A stretch of 64,000 nucleotides of DNA from Silene conica (taxonomy: Eukaryota > Streptophyta > Magnoliopsida > Caryophyllales > Caryophyllaceae). Within the stretch, counting starts at the first letter, position 1. Every line of letters begins with the position of its first letter. The notes beneath the pieces were generated by a model that worked only from the letters and a program-made list of their open reading frames with translations, was not told where the DNA came from and searched no databases. The stretch covers positions 70,942,792 to 71,006,791 of the forward strand of contig CM055312.2 in the NCBI GenBank assembly GCA_029255685.2, given 5' to 3'. Positions 16,157-26,037 of the stretch are shown in pieces. The position numbers were made by a program, and so were the translations under genes.

Positions 16157-18487
16157 ATGGATTCCAAGCATCTCAAGTGCCCTATCTTCGATGGCAAGAA
16201 CTATAGTTTATGGAAAAATATGATGACTCATTACATCAAGGGTTGTGATTGGGAATGTTGGAAGATCATCCAAACTGGACCAAAGAAGATCTTGGTCGCC
16301 GCTGCAAATGGAACAACCTACGAAAAAATGGAAAGCGATTATGTGGAAAGTGACTACAAAATTGCAGAGAAAAACTCTAAGGCCATGAGCCTCCTACAGA
16401 ACGGTATGATAACCTCAGAATTCGATAGATTCTCATCTTGTAGTTCCGCTAAGGAAATATGGGATAGTCTCGAACTTGCTTATGAAGGAACATCCGCAGT
16501 CAGGAAACATCGTATAGACTTGCTCGTTCAAAGATATGAACTTTTCAATATGGAAAAGAATGAATCTATTGATAGCATGTCTGCACGATTTTCTTGTATT
16601 ATTAATGAACTGCGGAACCTTGGCAAAAAGATCGATTCTGAGGATATCATTCGTAAGATTCTTAGGAGTCTCACCAAAAAGTGGCAACCTAAAGTCACGG
16701 CCATAGAGGAAGCACGTGATTTATCTAAAATCACTTACCAAGAATTGATTGGTTCCTTAATGGCTCACGAGATAATACTAAATAAAAACGATGATGATCC
16801 CAAGGGAAAGGGAGTCGCTTTACAAGCCTCTACAAACGAAGTAAGCGAAGAAGAACTTGAGGATGAAACAGTTCTATTCGCTAGACGATTTAAGAAAGCA
16901 GTTTTCAAAGGTAGATACAAAAACTCGAACAACAAAACGTTCGACAAAAAGAAAACTGACTCCAAACAAACATTCTTCAAAAGAGGATGTTTCAAGTGTG
17001 GACAACAAGACCATATGATCAAAGATTGTCCAAGTTGGGACAAAATCAAAGACAAGTCAAAAAGAGAAAAGACCAAAACAGAGTTTAAGAAAGTAATGCT
17101 TGCGTCATGCTGGGGAGAATTAGAATCTGAAGATGACGAGGACTCTGAAGAAGAAGAGGTAGCAAACCTATGCCTAAGCAACGTCAGCCTAGATCTAATC
17201 TCAAACGACAATGATGAAGATGACGCATCAAATATGTGTCTCCTTGGAGAATCAGACTCAGACGACGACGACGAAGAGGTAAATTTTCTTCAACTCAAAA
17301 GTCAAGTTAAAAACTTATCTAAGGCTATGCTAATTAAATATTTTGAGAAAACCCTAGACCAATGTCATGAACAAAGTCTTGAGTTAGATGACTTGAAAGA
17401 GCAGATCCTCGATATTGCTGAGGAAAATCAACTTCTGAAAGCCAAAGCTAAGAAACTGAAATCCAAAATAAGCATTGAAGCAAATGCTAAGTTGGAAACA
17501 GTTATGTCTGAGAAAAAGGTTCTTGAGTCTAAAGTTATAGCTAATGAAGCTATAACCTCAAAACTAAAACTCAACATTAAAGAGCTTCAATCTAAAGTTA
17601 TAGCTAATGAAGCTATAACTTCAGAATTAAGAAAGGTTAATGAACGGCTTAAGTCAGAATCTTCAACTATGGTCGAAGATGAGACTCATCAAGAAGAAGT
17701 TGAGATTCTCGAAGGCAAAATCATGGATCTAGAATTCAGTATATCTAAAATCAAGAAAGAACATGCCAAAATTGTGTCTGACTTTCATAAAGACATTCAA
17801 AATCTAAAAGAGTCTAGCAACACTGACCATAGTGAATGTAAGAAAGAAATAGACTCCTTGAAAGACCTCCTTCTTCATGCTCGGAAAGTTCACGATAAAT
17901 GGGAAGGAAGCACTAACGTTCTAAACTTCCTAACTGAACAATCCGACAACAACATGAAGATGGGGTTAGGTCACGAATGTTATGGAAGAAGGGATCACTC
18001 AAAGTGTAAACAAAGTCCAACAGATAGAGACTTTAGAAGAAGAAAATATGCCGACCTTCCTGAGTATTTAATATGCACTTATTGTGTCCATACTGGACAC
18101 CTCCGAGAAAACTGTGTGAAACACGCACAAGATTTTAAAACCGGAGTTAAGTTTGTTAAATCCTTAGGAATTCCAAGCGACACTAATTCTGTCTCTGATA
18201 GTGATGGTGATAAAACTGAGGAAAGAAACATTGACCACAGATGGTTCTATGACATGACATTTGACTACGAAGAAAAGAAAAACAGAACCAAACAGACTCC
18301 TCAAACATCACACAAAAAATGGTCACCAAGAGTCCAAACTAAAACCTACACAAGAACATCAAAACCCAACCACTACCGATATAGAAAAGCCTATGTAAGA
18401 CAAGTCTGGGTTAAAAAGGAAGATGTATTTGTGATTACTAACAACAAAGGACCCAAGTATGCTTGGGTACCTAAATCCTGTCTTTAA
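16157..18487 (+). CDS. gag: Sirevirus-like Gag
   Basis: Gag forms the virus-like particle and binds the element RNA. The first ATG is at 16157 (MDSKHLKCPIFDGKNY), giving 776 residues; the frame stays open for 16 codons upstream without an ATG. The N-terminal half has the copia gag fold (DUF4219/UBN2 type). A zinc knuckle CFKCGQQDHMIKDC (C-x2-C-x4-H-x4-C) lies near residue 278, a second knuckle-like CTYCVHTGHLRENC near residue 640. Between them are acidic runs and a long heptad-rich coiled coil with two KVIANEAITS repeats. Gag of this length with a coiled coil is typical of Sireviruses. It ends with TAA at 18485; pol continues in the -1 frame. Confidence 0.9.
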   Translation: MDSKHLKCPIFDGKNYSLWKNMMTHYIKGCDWECWKIIQTGPKKILVAAANGTTYEKMESDYVESDYKIAEKNSKAMSLLQNGMITSEFDRFSSCSSAKEIWDSLELAYEGTSAVRKHRIDLLVQRYELFNMEKNESIDSMSARFSCIINELRNLGKKIDSEDIIRKILRSLTKKWQPKVTAIEEARDLSKITYQELIGSLMAHEIILNKNDDDPKGKGVALQASTNEVSEEELEDETVLFARRFKKAVFKGRYKNSNNKTFDKKKTDSKQTFFKRGCFKCGQQDHMIKDCPSWDKIKDKSKREKTKTEFKKVMLASCWGELESEDDEDSEEEEVANLCLSNVSLDLISNDNDEDDASNMCLLGESDSDDDDEEVNFLQLKSQVKNLSKAMLIKYFEKTLDQCHEQSLELDDLKEQILDIAEENQLLKAKAKKLKSKISIEANAKLETVMSEKKVLESKVIANEAITSKLKLNIKELQSKVIANEAITSELRKVNERLKSESSTMVEDETHQEEVEILEGKIMDLEFSISKIKKEHAKIVSDFHKDIQNLKESSNTDHSECKKEIDSLKDLLLHARKVHDKWEGSTNVLNFLTEQSDNNMKMGLGHECYGRRDHSKCKQSPTDRDFRRRKYADLPEYLICTYCVHTGHLRENCVKHAQDFKTGVKFVKSLGIPSDTNSVSDSDGDKTEERNIDHRWFYDMTFDYEEKKNRTKQTPQTSHKKWSPRVQTKTYTRTSKPNHYRYRKAYVRQVWVKKEDVFVITNNKGPKYAWVPKSCL
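17534..17619 (+). repeat. Two GTTATAGCT hairpins within gag
   Basis: GTTATAGCT-AATGA-AGCTATAAC occurs at 17534-17556 and again at 17597-17619, exactly 63 bases (21 codons) later. Related hairpins lie in both LTRs and in pol (19971-19993). Confidence 0.85.
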
Positions 18488-18495
18488 AATTATTT

Positions 18496-19788
18496 GTGCA
18501 GTTTGTCGCCAAGGAAAATAACTTATGGTATCTCGACAGTGGATGCTCAAGACATATGACAGGCGACGTAAACCTATTCCAAACCCTAAAACCTTTTGAC
18601 GGAGGTAAAGTCACATTCGGTGATAACAAAAAGGGAAAGATCATCGGAATTGGTAAGATAGGTATTTCATCCTCTCATGCTATAAATGATGTATACCTTG
18701 TAAATGGTCTCAAACACAATCTTATCAGTATATCTCAATTATGTGACAAAGGAAATAAAGTGGTTTTTCATTCAGATATATGTCGTATAATCTTAGAAGG
18801 CACCAGTAAAGTGATACTTGAAGGTCACAGGATAAAAAATGTTTATATGATTGATTTAAATGTTGTACCTACTGATTCTCTATCATGCATGAAAGTTACG
18901 TTAGATGATCCATGTCTATGGCACAAGAGATTTGGTCATATTAGCTCACCTATTCTAAGTAAGCTGAAAAGATGGGACTTGGTCGAAGGTCTTCCAAAGA
19001 TCAAATTTGATCAAGAAAAGATGTGTGACACATGTGCACGATGTAAACACGTCAGATCATCCTTTAAGCCAAAAAGAGTGGTAAGCACAGAACAAGCTCT
19101 TGAACTAGTACACATGGATCTATGTGGCCCTATGAAGGTAAGAAGCAGAGGTGGTTCCAGGTACGTTTTCGTTCTAGTTGATGATTACTCTAGATTTGTT
19201 TGGCCAATCTTTCTTCACTCTAAAGACGAAACTTTCGATGAATTTGTTAGTCTCATGAAACTTGTCCAAAACAAATATAAATCAAACCTAGTAACAATTC
19301 GTACTGATCATGGAACTGAGTTCGACAATCATGCTTTTATCGAGTTCTGTAAAACCAATGGTGTTGGTCATAACTTCTCGGCCCCTAGAACCCCACAACA
19401 AAATGGAGTCGTAGAACGAATGAACAGAACCCTAGAGGACATGGCTAGAACAATGCTTCTTTGTAGTGGCCTACCTAGAAACTTTTGGGTTGAGGCTATA
19501 AGTACAGCTTTCTATATTCATAACCGTGCTATGATTAGACCTATCCTTAAAAAGACACCTTATGAACTTCTTCGAGGTCGTAAACCAAACATATCTCATT
19601 TAAGATGCTTTGGTAGTAAATGCTTTGTTCACAACAATGGTAAAAACAGATTAAGCAAATTCGACCCTAGAAGTGATGAAGCAATCTTTATAGGATATTC
19701 AGATCATAGTAAAGCCTACAAAGTTTTTAACAAACGTACTTTATGCATAGAAGAAAGTATGCCTTCGACAAGCCATTACAGGATATAG
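18496..19788 (+). CDS. pol: Sirevirus-like Pol, protease and integrase part
   Basis: This frame has no ATG at its head and is in -1 relation to gag, so it needs a frameshift, stop bypass or splicing to be made. Protease: [14 protein letters not shown] with the catalytic D in DSG. Integrase: zinc-binding region WHKRFGHI followed by CDTCARC, then the catalytic core with [25 protein letters not shown] and [19 protein letters not shown] (D-D-E). It cleaves the polyprotein and inserts the cDNA. The natural protein runs on into the next frame, but a one-base break near 19757 diverts this frame into a short wrong tail and a stop at 19788. Confidence 0.88.
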   Translation: MQFVAKENNLWYLDSGCSRHMTGDVNLFQTLKPFDGGKVTFGDNKKGKIIGIGKIGISSSHAINDVYLVNGLKHNLISISQLCDKGNKVVFHSDICRIILEGTSKVILEGHRIKNVYMIDLNVVPTDSLSCMKVTLDDPCLWHKRFGHISSPILSKLKRWDLVEGLPKIKFDQEKMCDTCARCKHVRSSFKPKRVVSTEQALELVHMDLCGPMKVRSRGGSRYVFVLVDDYSRFVWPIFLHSKDETFDEFVSLMKLVQNKYKSNLVTIRTDHGTEFDNHAFIEFCKTNGVGHNFSAPRTPQQNGVVERMNRTLEDMARTMLLCSGLPRNFWVEAISTAFYIHNRAMIRPILKKTPYELLRGRKPNISHLRCFGSKCFVHNNGKNRLSKFDPRSDEAIFIGYSDHSKAYKVFNKRTLCIEESMPSTSHYRI

Positions 19789-21767
19789 AGGAAAACCTAG
19801 ACGAACCTGATTTCAGGTTATCAAGGGAAGATCCTCCTGAAATGGAAATTGAAGAAGGAGAATCTCAAGGAATTCATGATGAACTCAACTTGGGAGAAAA
19901 TGGTGCGAGAGATGAAACTACAGTTGATGATACTGTAGATAACTCTCAAACCAATGACTTGGAACCCAGAGTTACAGCTAATGAAGCTGTAACTTTGAAT
20001 CAAAACCAAAGGGAAGAGGCCAGAGTTATACCTGACCCTACTATAAACCCAGGTTTGGATTCAGGGGGAACAAATCAAGATCCCGAATCAAGTTCAGGGA
20101 ATGCAAATGATCAATCAAGGAACTGGAGATACAAAGGCTCTCATCCTTTGGACAATGTCATAGGAAGCCTGACAGATGGAGTTCAGACTCGAAGGAGCTT
20201 AAATAACTTTTGCTCATTTTACTCCTTTCTCTCCACCATTGAACCTTCAAATATCAAGGAAGCCCTCGCAGAACCAGACTGGATAGTTGCCATGCAAGAA
20301 GAACTCCAGCAATTTGAAAGAAACAAAGTTTGGCATCTTGTTCCTCGACCTAAGGACAGAACTGTCATTGGAACTAGATGGGTATTCAGAAACAAGTTGG
20401 ATGACACTGGAGTCATTGTGCGAAACAAGGCCAGACTAGTAGTTCAAGGATACAACCAACAGGAAGGGATCGATTATGACGAAACCTTTGCTCCTGTTGC
20501 TCGTCTTGAGGCAATAAGACTACTCATTGCTTTTGCAGCACACAAGGGAATGAAGCTTTTTCAGATGGATGTTAAGACTGCATTTCTTAATGGCTATCTC
20601 CAAGAGGAAGTATTTGTTGAACAACCTCCTGGATTTCCTGACAGCAAACTCAAGGATCATGTATTCAAATTGGACAAAGCACTATATGGTCTGAAACAAG
20701 CACCTAGGGCATGGTACGACAGATTGTCAAAGTTCCTATTGGAGAGTGGATTCAAGAGAGGGTCTGTGGATAAAACCCTATTTCTTAAAAGTGAAAACTC
20801 AGATCTACTAGTCGTTCAGATCTATGTTGACGATATTATTTTTGGCTCAACTAATAAAAAGTTGTGCAAGTACTTCTCTGAGTTGATGACTTCTGAGTTC
20901 GAGATGAGTATGATGGGAGAACTAAAGTTCTTCCTTGGACTTCAAATACAACAAACTGAAGAAGGAATCAAAGTTCATCAACAAAAATACGTCAAGGAGT
21001 TACTAAAGAAATTTGGAATGGAAACCTCTCATGCAATGCCTACTCCAATGGTCACAGATAAGAAGCTAACCAAAGACGAAGATGGTAAGTCTGTAGACGA
21101 AACAACTTACCGAGGTATGATTGGCTCACTTCTTTATCTTACAGCAAGTCGTCCAGATATAATGTTTAGTGTCTGTGTTTGTGCGAGATTCCAATCTGCA
21201 CCAAAAGAATCACATATGATTGCAGTTAAAAGAATATTAAGATACCTAATCGGAACCTCTAAATTATATCTATGGTATCCCATGGACTGTAATTTTAACT
21301 TAGTAGGATATTCAGATGCGGATTATGCAGGATGTTCTTTAGACAGAAAAAGTACCTCCGGACTTGCTACCTTTGTAGGTCCTTGTATTATATCTTGGGG
21401 ATCCAAGAAACAAAATTCTGTCGCTCTCTCAACTGCTGAAGCAGAATATATTGCAGCCGCACTGGTATGTTCTCAACTTTTATGGTTAAAGCAACAATTA
21501 CATGATTATGGTGTTGATGTTGGATGTGTGCCTATATTATGTGATAATACGAGTGCTATAATTATATCTAAAAACCCAGCCCAGCACTCGAGAACTAAAC
21601 ATATTGAGATTAGACATCATTTTCTAAGAGACCATGTTGAAAAGAAAAATATAAAATTGGAATTTTGTAGTACGGAAAAACAGTGGGCAGATATCTTCAC
21701 TAAACCATTGGCTAGAGAACGCTTTGAGACTTTGCGATTGGAAATTGGTTTAATCGGTGGCACCTAA
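19743..21767 (+). CDS. pol: Sirevirus-like Pol, reverse transcriptase and RNase H part
   Basis: It continues pol after the frame break; the ATG at 19743 lies in the out-of-frame overlap and is probably not a true start. An acidic linker precedes the reverse transcriptase: [70 protein letters not shown] and the catalytic YVDDIIFGS near nt 20824. RNase [25 protein letters not shown] and [13 protein letters not shown]. It ends [17 protein letters not shown]. All catalytic motifs are intact, so the single break upstream is the only lesion I see in pol. Confidence 0.9.
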   Translation: MHRRKYAFDKPLQDIEENLDEPDFRLSREDPPEMEIEEGESQGIHDELNLGENGARDETTVDDTVDNSQTNDLEPRVTANEAVTLNQNQREEARVIPDPTINPGLDSGGTNQDPESSSGNANDQSRNWRYKGSHPLDNVIGSLTDGVQTRRSLNNFCSFYSFLSTIEPSNIKEALAEPDWIVAMQEELQQFERNKVWHLVPRPKDRTVIGTRWVFRNKLDDTGVIVRNKARLVVQGYNQQEGIDYDETFAPVARLEAIRLLIAFAAHKGMKLFQMDVKTAFLNGYLQEEVFVEQPPGFPDSKLKDHVFKLDKALYGLKQAPRAWYDRLSKFLLESGFKRGSVDKTLFLKSENSDLLVVQIYVDDIIFGSTNKKLCKYFSELMTSEFEMSMMGELKFFLGLQIQQTEEGIKVHQQKYVKELLKKFGMETSHAMPTPMVTDKKLTKDEDGKSVDETTYRGMIGSLLYLTASRPDIMFSVCVCARFQSAPKESHMIAVKRILRYLIGTSKLYLWYPMDCNFNLVGYSDADYAGCSLDRKSTSGLATFVGPCIISWGSKKQNSVALSTAEAEYIAAALVCSQLLWLKQQLHDYGVDVGCVPILCDNTSAIIISKNPAQHSRTKHIEIRHHFLRDHVEKKNIKLEFCSTEKQWADIFTKPLARERFETLRLEIGLIGGT

Positions 21768-22297
21768 TAAAATCTTAAAAGCAAAAATAACCCAATGATT
21801 GACTACGGTTTAGATGAGATTATATGACTGTGACCGTATACTCCGCTGCATGTGTATGTATATATTCGATGTTAAATTTTGTGATTATAGTCATATTATA
21901 TGATTTACATATGAATGTGTACACAATCGATCTCACAATTATATTACGTCACATATTACAATTATTCCACAACATACATATTACAACATATTAATATATA
22001 CAAAATAATAATAAGCAAATATTACAAATAAAACTATAAAACTTACCTCAAAACAACACACAAACCGTGTGTGTGTCGGTCCCCACTGCCACGTACCCCA
22101 ACCTATCACCTAGGTTTTGACTTTCACCCCACCTCAATAATTAACCCAACCAACCTCTCTCCCTCAAACTTACTACCATTCACCTCCCTTATTCACTTTT
22201 ATTACCAAACCCAAAACCTCCATTAAAAATTACCAAAACCCATTAAAACTCAAACCTCCAAAACTCCATTAAAACCGTTTCAAAATCTCACCCTATC

Positions 22298-23869
22298 TTG
22301 CCTTCACAACCACCGTGTCTCACCTCAACCACTATACCTCCATCCCGTGCAACCCGTTCTCACCAAAAGAAGCCTTCACCCCCTTCACCAACTCCGTCAC
22401 CCCCACCGTCTCCGACTCCCATTGCCACCGCAAGTCCAAACCCAGAAACAGGCAAGCGTCGAAAACTGAACCGAGTCGCATCTTCGGTATCGGACGACAT
22501 GCAAGAAAGGGATTCCAAGAAACCTCGTCCTCTGTTCAAAGATTTTTCCATCGAAGCTACTCAGGAGGGTCTCGAACGTGTTCGCATGACCAAAAACGAA
22601 GGTATCCTCATCAACCGTCTTCTTCCTTATGCAATTCACGCAGGTCGGTTTTATCCGACATCCTGGGTAAATGGTTCTAAATCTCTGCTCTTTTTTAAGA
22701 AATTTTTAGAATTTCAAGGGTGGGAATATGTTAGTAATTTCTCAGGGTTAATATTTCCAGTTGAATTACTTCAATTCTTTGCCTCTGTGAAACCTACTGA
22801 AACCGGGATGAAAGCTGTAGTTAATGGGAAAGATGTCGAAGTTTCTTTAGCCGATATATGTGAAATTTTTCATCTTGATCCAAGGGGACTTGATATTGAT
22901 ACCCGAAAGGAATGGGGGGTAGTTACTCACGAACAGAAAATGATGATCAAACAATACTTTGATCCCAATGCCACTGAAGTCTCTCCACTACTCACAAATT
23001 CATTCTCCCCGAAATTAAAGTTGTTTGTTAACTATCTTTGGAACACGATTCTGCCTAGGAGAGGTGGTCGTGATAAATTGTCGAGTGTTGAAGCTATCGT
23101 ATTATTTCACTGGTTAGAGGGAAACAAAATCAACCTTGCATTCTTGCTTTGTTCGAAAATTTGTCAAGTTTCCTCTGTTTTAGTTAAAGAAAAACCAAGT
23201 TCGACTCTAGATATCCCATACGGGATGTGGGTATCTGAAATCTTGTTGCAAAAGGGTGTTGTGGACGATTGTAGTTTTGGTGTTAAACCCCGTGATCGGA
23301 TGTGCGACAAGTTGCTTAAATTGATGGGAATTATGTTTGATGGAGTCGATTTGGCTTTCGGAAAAACGGTTGAGGAAGGACCCCATCCTAATCCATCTCC
23401 GTCCTTTGTCGACTTGGAAGCTAAAATGGATCAGCTTCTCGGGTTGTGTCAAATTAAAAAGGAAAAAGAACATTCGGGTACCTCGGGAAATCGTGCAGGT
23501 AGTAGTCGTGAGTTTGAGGTTGAAGTAAAGGAATGGATGGAGAAAGTAGACAAGCATTTGGTGAAAATTGGCTCAGAGGTCTCGGTTGTTTGCTCTGAAT
23601 TACTGGCGATGAGTGATCGTTTGTCCTTTCTTACGACTCAAGGCGGTGCTATGGTAAGGGATCATGGGTTCTTGCGCACAGATGCGAGCCAAGCTCTTGA
23701 AGCGGTTAAGGCGCTTTCATTGAAGATACTCAACTTCGAGTTGGCTCTAAATGCTCAAGGAAGAAATGTCAGTAGTTGTTTGGATCGTTTGGACACCCTT
23801 GAGTTCCGTACCCGACCCGAGTATGTGAGTCCGTATGCCAAGACCCCTGCATCAAGCTCTCGTTCTTGA
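22298..23869 (+). CDS. ORF3 of the Sirevirus-like element (env-like position)
   Basis: An open frame of 523 codons follows pol by about 530 bp; its first ATG is at 22499, so the protein has about 456 residues, unless translation begins upstream by another route. The upstream part is very rich in proline, serine and threonine. The middle (WEYVSNFSGLIFPVELLQFF, VNGKDVEVSLADICEIFHLD) resembles the putative plant transposon protein domain found beside many retroelements. A heptad-rich C-terminal region follows. Some Sireviruses carry an envelope-like ORF at this place, but I see no clear signal peptide or membrane segment, so a fusion glycoprotein is not supported. Function unknown. Confidence 0.75.
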   Translation: MPSQPPCLTSTTIPPSRATRSHQKKPSPPSPTPSPPPSPTPIATASPNPETGKRRKLNRVASSVSDDMQERDSKKPRPLFKDFSIEATQEGLERVRMTKNEGILINRLLPYAIHAGRFYPTSWVNGSKSLLFFKKFLEFQGWEYVSNFSGLIFPVELLQFFASVKPTETGMKAVVNGKDVEVSLADICEIFHLDPRGLDIDTRKEWGVVTHEQKMMIKQYFDPNATEVSPLLTNSFSPKLKLFVNYLWNTILPRRGGRDKLSSVEAIVLFHWLEGNKINLAFLLCSKICQVSSVLVKEKPSSTLDIPYGMWVSEILLQKGVVDDCSFGVKPRDRMCDKLLKLMGIMFDGVDLAFGKTVEEGPHPNPSPSFVDLEAKMDQLLGLCQIKKEKEHSGTSGNRAGSSREFEVEVKEWMEKVDKHLVKIGSEVSVVCSELLAMSDRLSFLTTQGGAMVRDHGFLRTDASQALEAVKALSLKILNFELALNAQGRNVSSCLDRLDTLEFRTRPEYVSPYAKTPASSSRS

Positions 23870-24560
23870 TCCTCTTCCTTCGTCTCTGTTTTCAGAAATC
23901 GTATTATTGTTGTTTTTGGATAAGTCCGGTGGTGGACTTATAAGACTATTATTTTGCTTGTGGCCCAATCCCTAACCTAGCCCATTAAGGAATCCGAAGC
24001 CTATGTTTCGTTTTGCTTCCTCGGATTTCCTAAACCTAACAAACTTTATAATTGTTTTTAATGCGGCCCAATTGCCTTTCTTATTCCTTGGCCCATCTCA
24101 ATTTGTTATCTTTTGCAGGAACTTATCCCTAAGCCGGCCCAATTTTCTTTAAACCCTATTATCTTTTCATTCGGCCCATTGGCTTAGTATTTCGGACTGA
24201 TTGTGTATATTTTTAGCATTTCGTTTGTGATTGTATGATATTCTCTATGTTCATATTATTTCGACTCGTTTATATGCTTACTTATGTTTCGTAGTGTATT
24301 ATTCTAGTCGTTTCATGTCTTTGTTCTCATCTTTTCGATGATGTCAAGAGGGGGAAAAATGCGACTTAGATTAGAATTTGCCTAAGCTTGCTCCTTGTCG
24401 TAATTCATTGTCTCTTAGGGTCCTTAAAGGATATGGGATAGATAGAAGATAGAAACCCTAAGTGACTCTTTGCTATGAATGACCCTTATTATATTGAGGG
24501 GGAACATACACTTAGACACGATATCTAAGAGAGACTTGCCATCATCAAAAAGGGGGAATT
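23870..24560 (+). other. Sirevirus-like 3' non-coding region with three polypurine-like tracts
   Basis: No gene is seen. Three tracts with a GGGGG run occur: AAGAGGGGGAAAAATG at about 24345-24361, TTGAGGGGGAACAT at about 24494-24507, and AAAAAGGGGGAATTT ending at 24560 directly before the 3' LTR. Only the last is placed to prime plus-strand synthesis. Multiplied tracts are known in Sireviruses. Confidence 0.75.
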
Positions 24561-26037
24561 TGTTGAACCATGTATTCAAATATATATATAGTATATATGT
24601 TTATGTTTTGATAATGACAAGTCTAGCTATTTATATATTATATACTCGTATGTATAATCGTGTGCTAAGTGTACAGAACATTAGTAACAAGATCTAATCT
24701 ATCAAGTATAAAAGATTCAAGCACATTAGTCAATGAATTGACTAAGTCAAAGATTGATAGAAGATCACAAGCGCGCATAATGAACTAAAGTTGTATTCGT
24801 CAACTATAGCTTTAGTACAAGATGGATTCAAGTTATAGCTCGTAGCTATAACTCTATATCAAGAAGAAATGATCAAGGCTTATGTGTATCTTAGTTGAAA
24901 CGTTTGTTTCCTATTTGTGTCGTGTAGTATTAGTGTTTAAATAGTATTCTATTTAAATATGGAATTGTTAATCTTAATAGGATTATATAAAATATCTTTT
25001 GGTTAAATAAGAAATAAATAAATATCTTATGAGATGATTATTTATTACTAAAATAAACTAAAGATTTTTATATGATTTTAATTGTCAAAAATATATAGTC
25101 TAAATATAGTTTGTTTCGATTTTGGAAATCGTGTGATATGCCACATTACCAAATCGTGTAGGACTTGCTTAAATAAATATCATGTATTTATTTAATGTCC
25201 TAAATAAACTAAGATTATATTATGGTAATATATTTTATTATCTTTGACATGATTTAGGAAGTTGATTTAATAAGGATACTATTTATTTATTATATAAAGA
25301 TCTTTCCTAAATATGAATTAGGAAATTGATTCCTTATATAATACCTATAGTATATTATTATATCTTTCCTAAATATATTAAGATTAGATTTAAGGTAGTA
25401 TTACTAAAAGACTAGTATTCTAGTTTTAAGTAATATTCCTAAATCATCTAGGGTTAGAAATACCTAGATACATATTCTATATAAATAGACTACCTTTGAC
25501 ACATTAATTGACACGAAATACACAACACACATACACGCATATCGAGAAAGAGCCGCCGTTCATATTCTTCAAGTTCGAGCTTATCATTGTCAAATCCGAT
25601 TCAAGATTCAAGTGCTCAAGCATTGATCTTATTCATTCAAGATTGTGACACCAAGAAAACATTGAAGACTTTATCTTATTAACGTAAGATAGAACGAGTA
25701 TTTAGCGGTACTCATTGTAAGACAAATATTTAACGGTATTTGTCGAAGCTAGATATTTAACGGTATCTAGATTGAGTTGTGACTAACATCAAAGTCACAC
25801 GAGTAGGGTTGATAAAATTGTAATCCAGAGTTGGTACTAATTTTATTAATCGAGAATAGTGGACGTAGGTCTCAGAGTGTGAGACTGAACCACTTCAAAA
25901 ATATCGTGTCTCTACTTTATTATTGCTCTACTCAACAATCATCATACAACTACACACACGTCGAAGAAGATTTCAAAAAGAAGGCATACTCAATTCAACC
26001 CCCCCTTCTTGAGTATATTATATCAATAGACTCTTCA
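24561..26037 (+). repeat. Sirevirus-like 3' LTR
   Basis: 1477 bp, same length as the 5' LTR and with no difference noticed by eye. It is followed by the target duplication TCATC. Confidence 0.95.

Larger units (their letters stand above)
14593..26037 (+). mobile_element. Sirevirus-like Ty1/copia retrotransposon, complete, very young
   Basis: LTRs of 1477 bp at 14593-16069 and 24561-26037 look identical by eye. The target duplication TCATC lies at 14588-14592 and 26038-26042. The primer site is complementary to initiator Met-tRNA. The order is gag, protease, integrase, reverse transcriptase and RNase H, typical of copia, followed by an extra ORF and a long non-coding stretch with three polypurine-like tracts. 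The long gag with a coiled coil and the ORF after pol place it in the Sirevirus (SIRE/Maximus) branch. pol carries one frame break. Confidence 0.93.

Noticed and set aside
16765-17211. 148-codon minus-strand frame opposite gag
   Set aside because: Its serine runs are the complement of the acidic Asp/Glu codons of gag.
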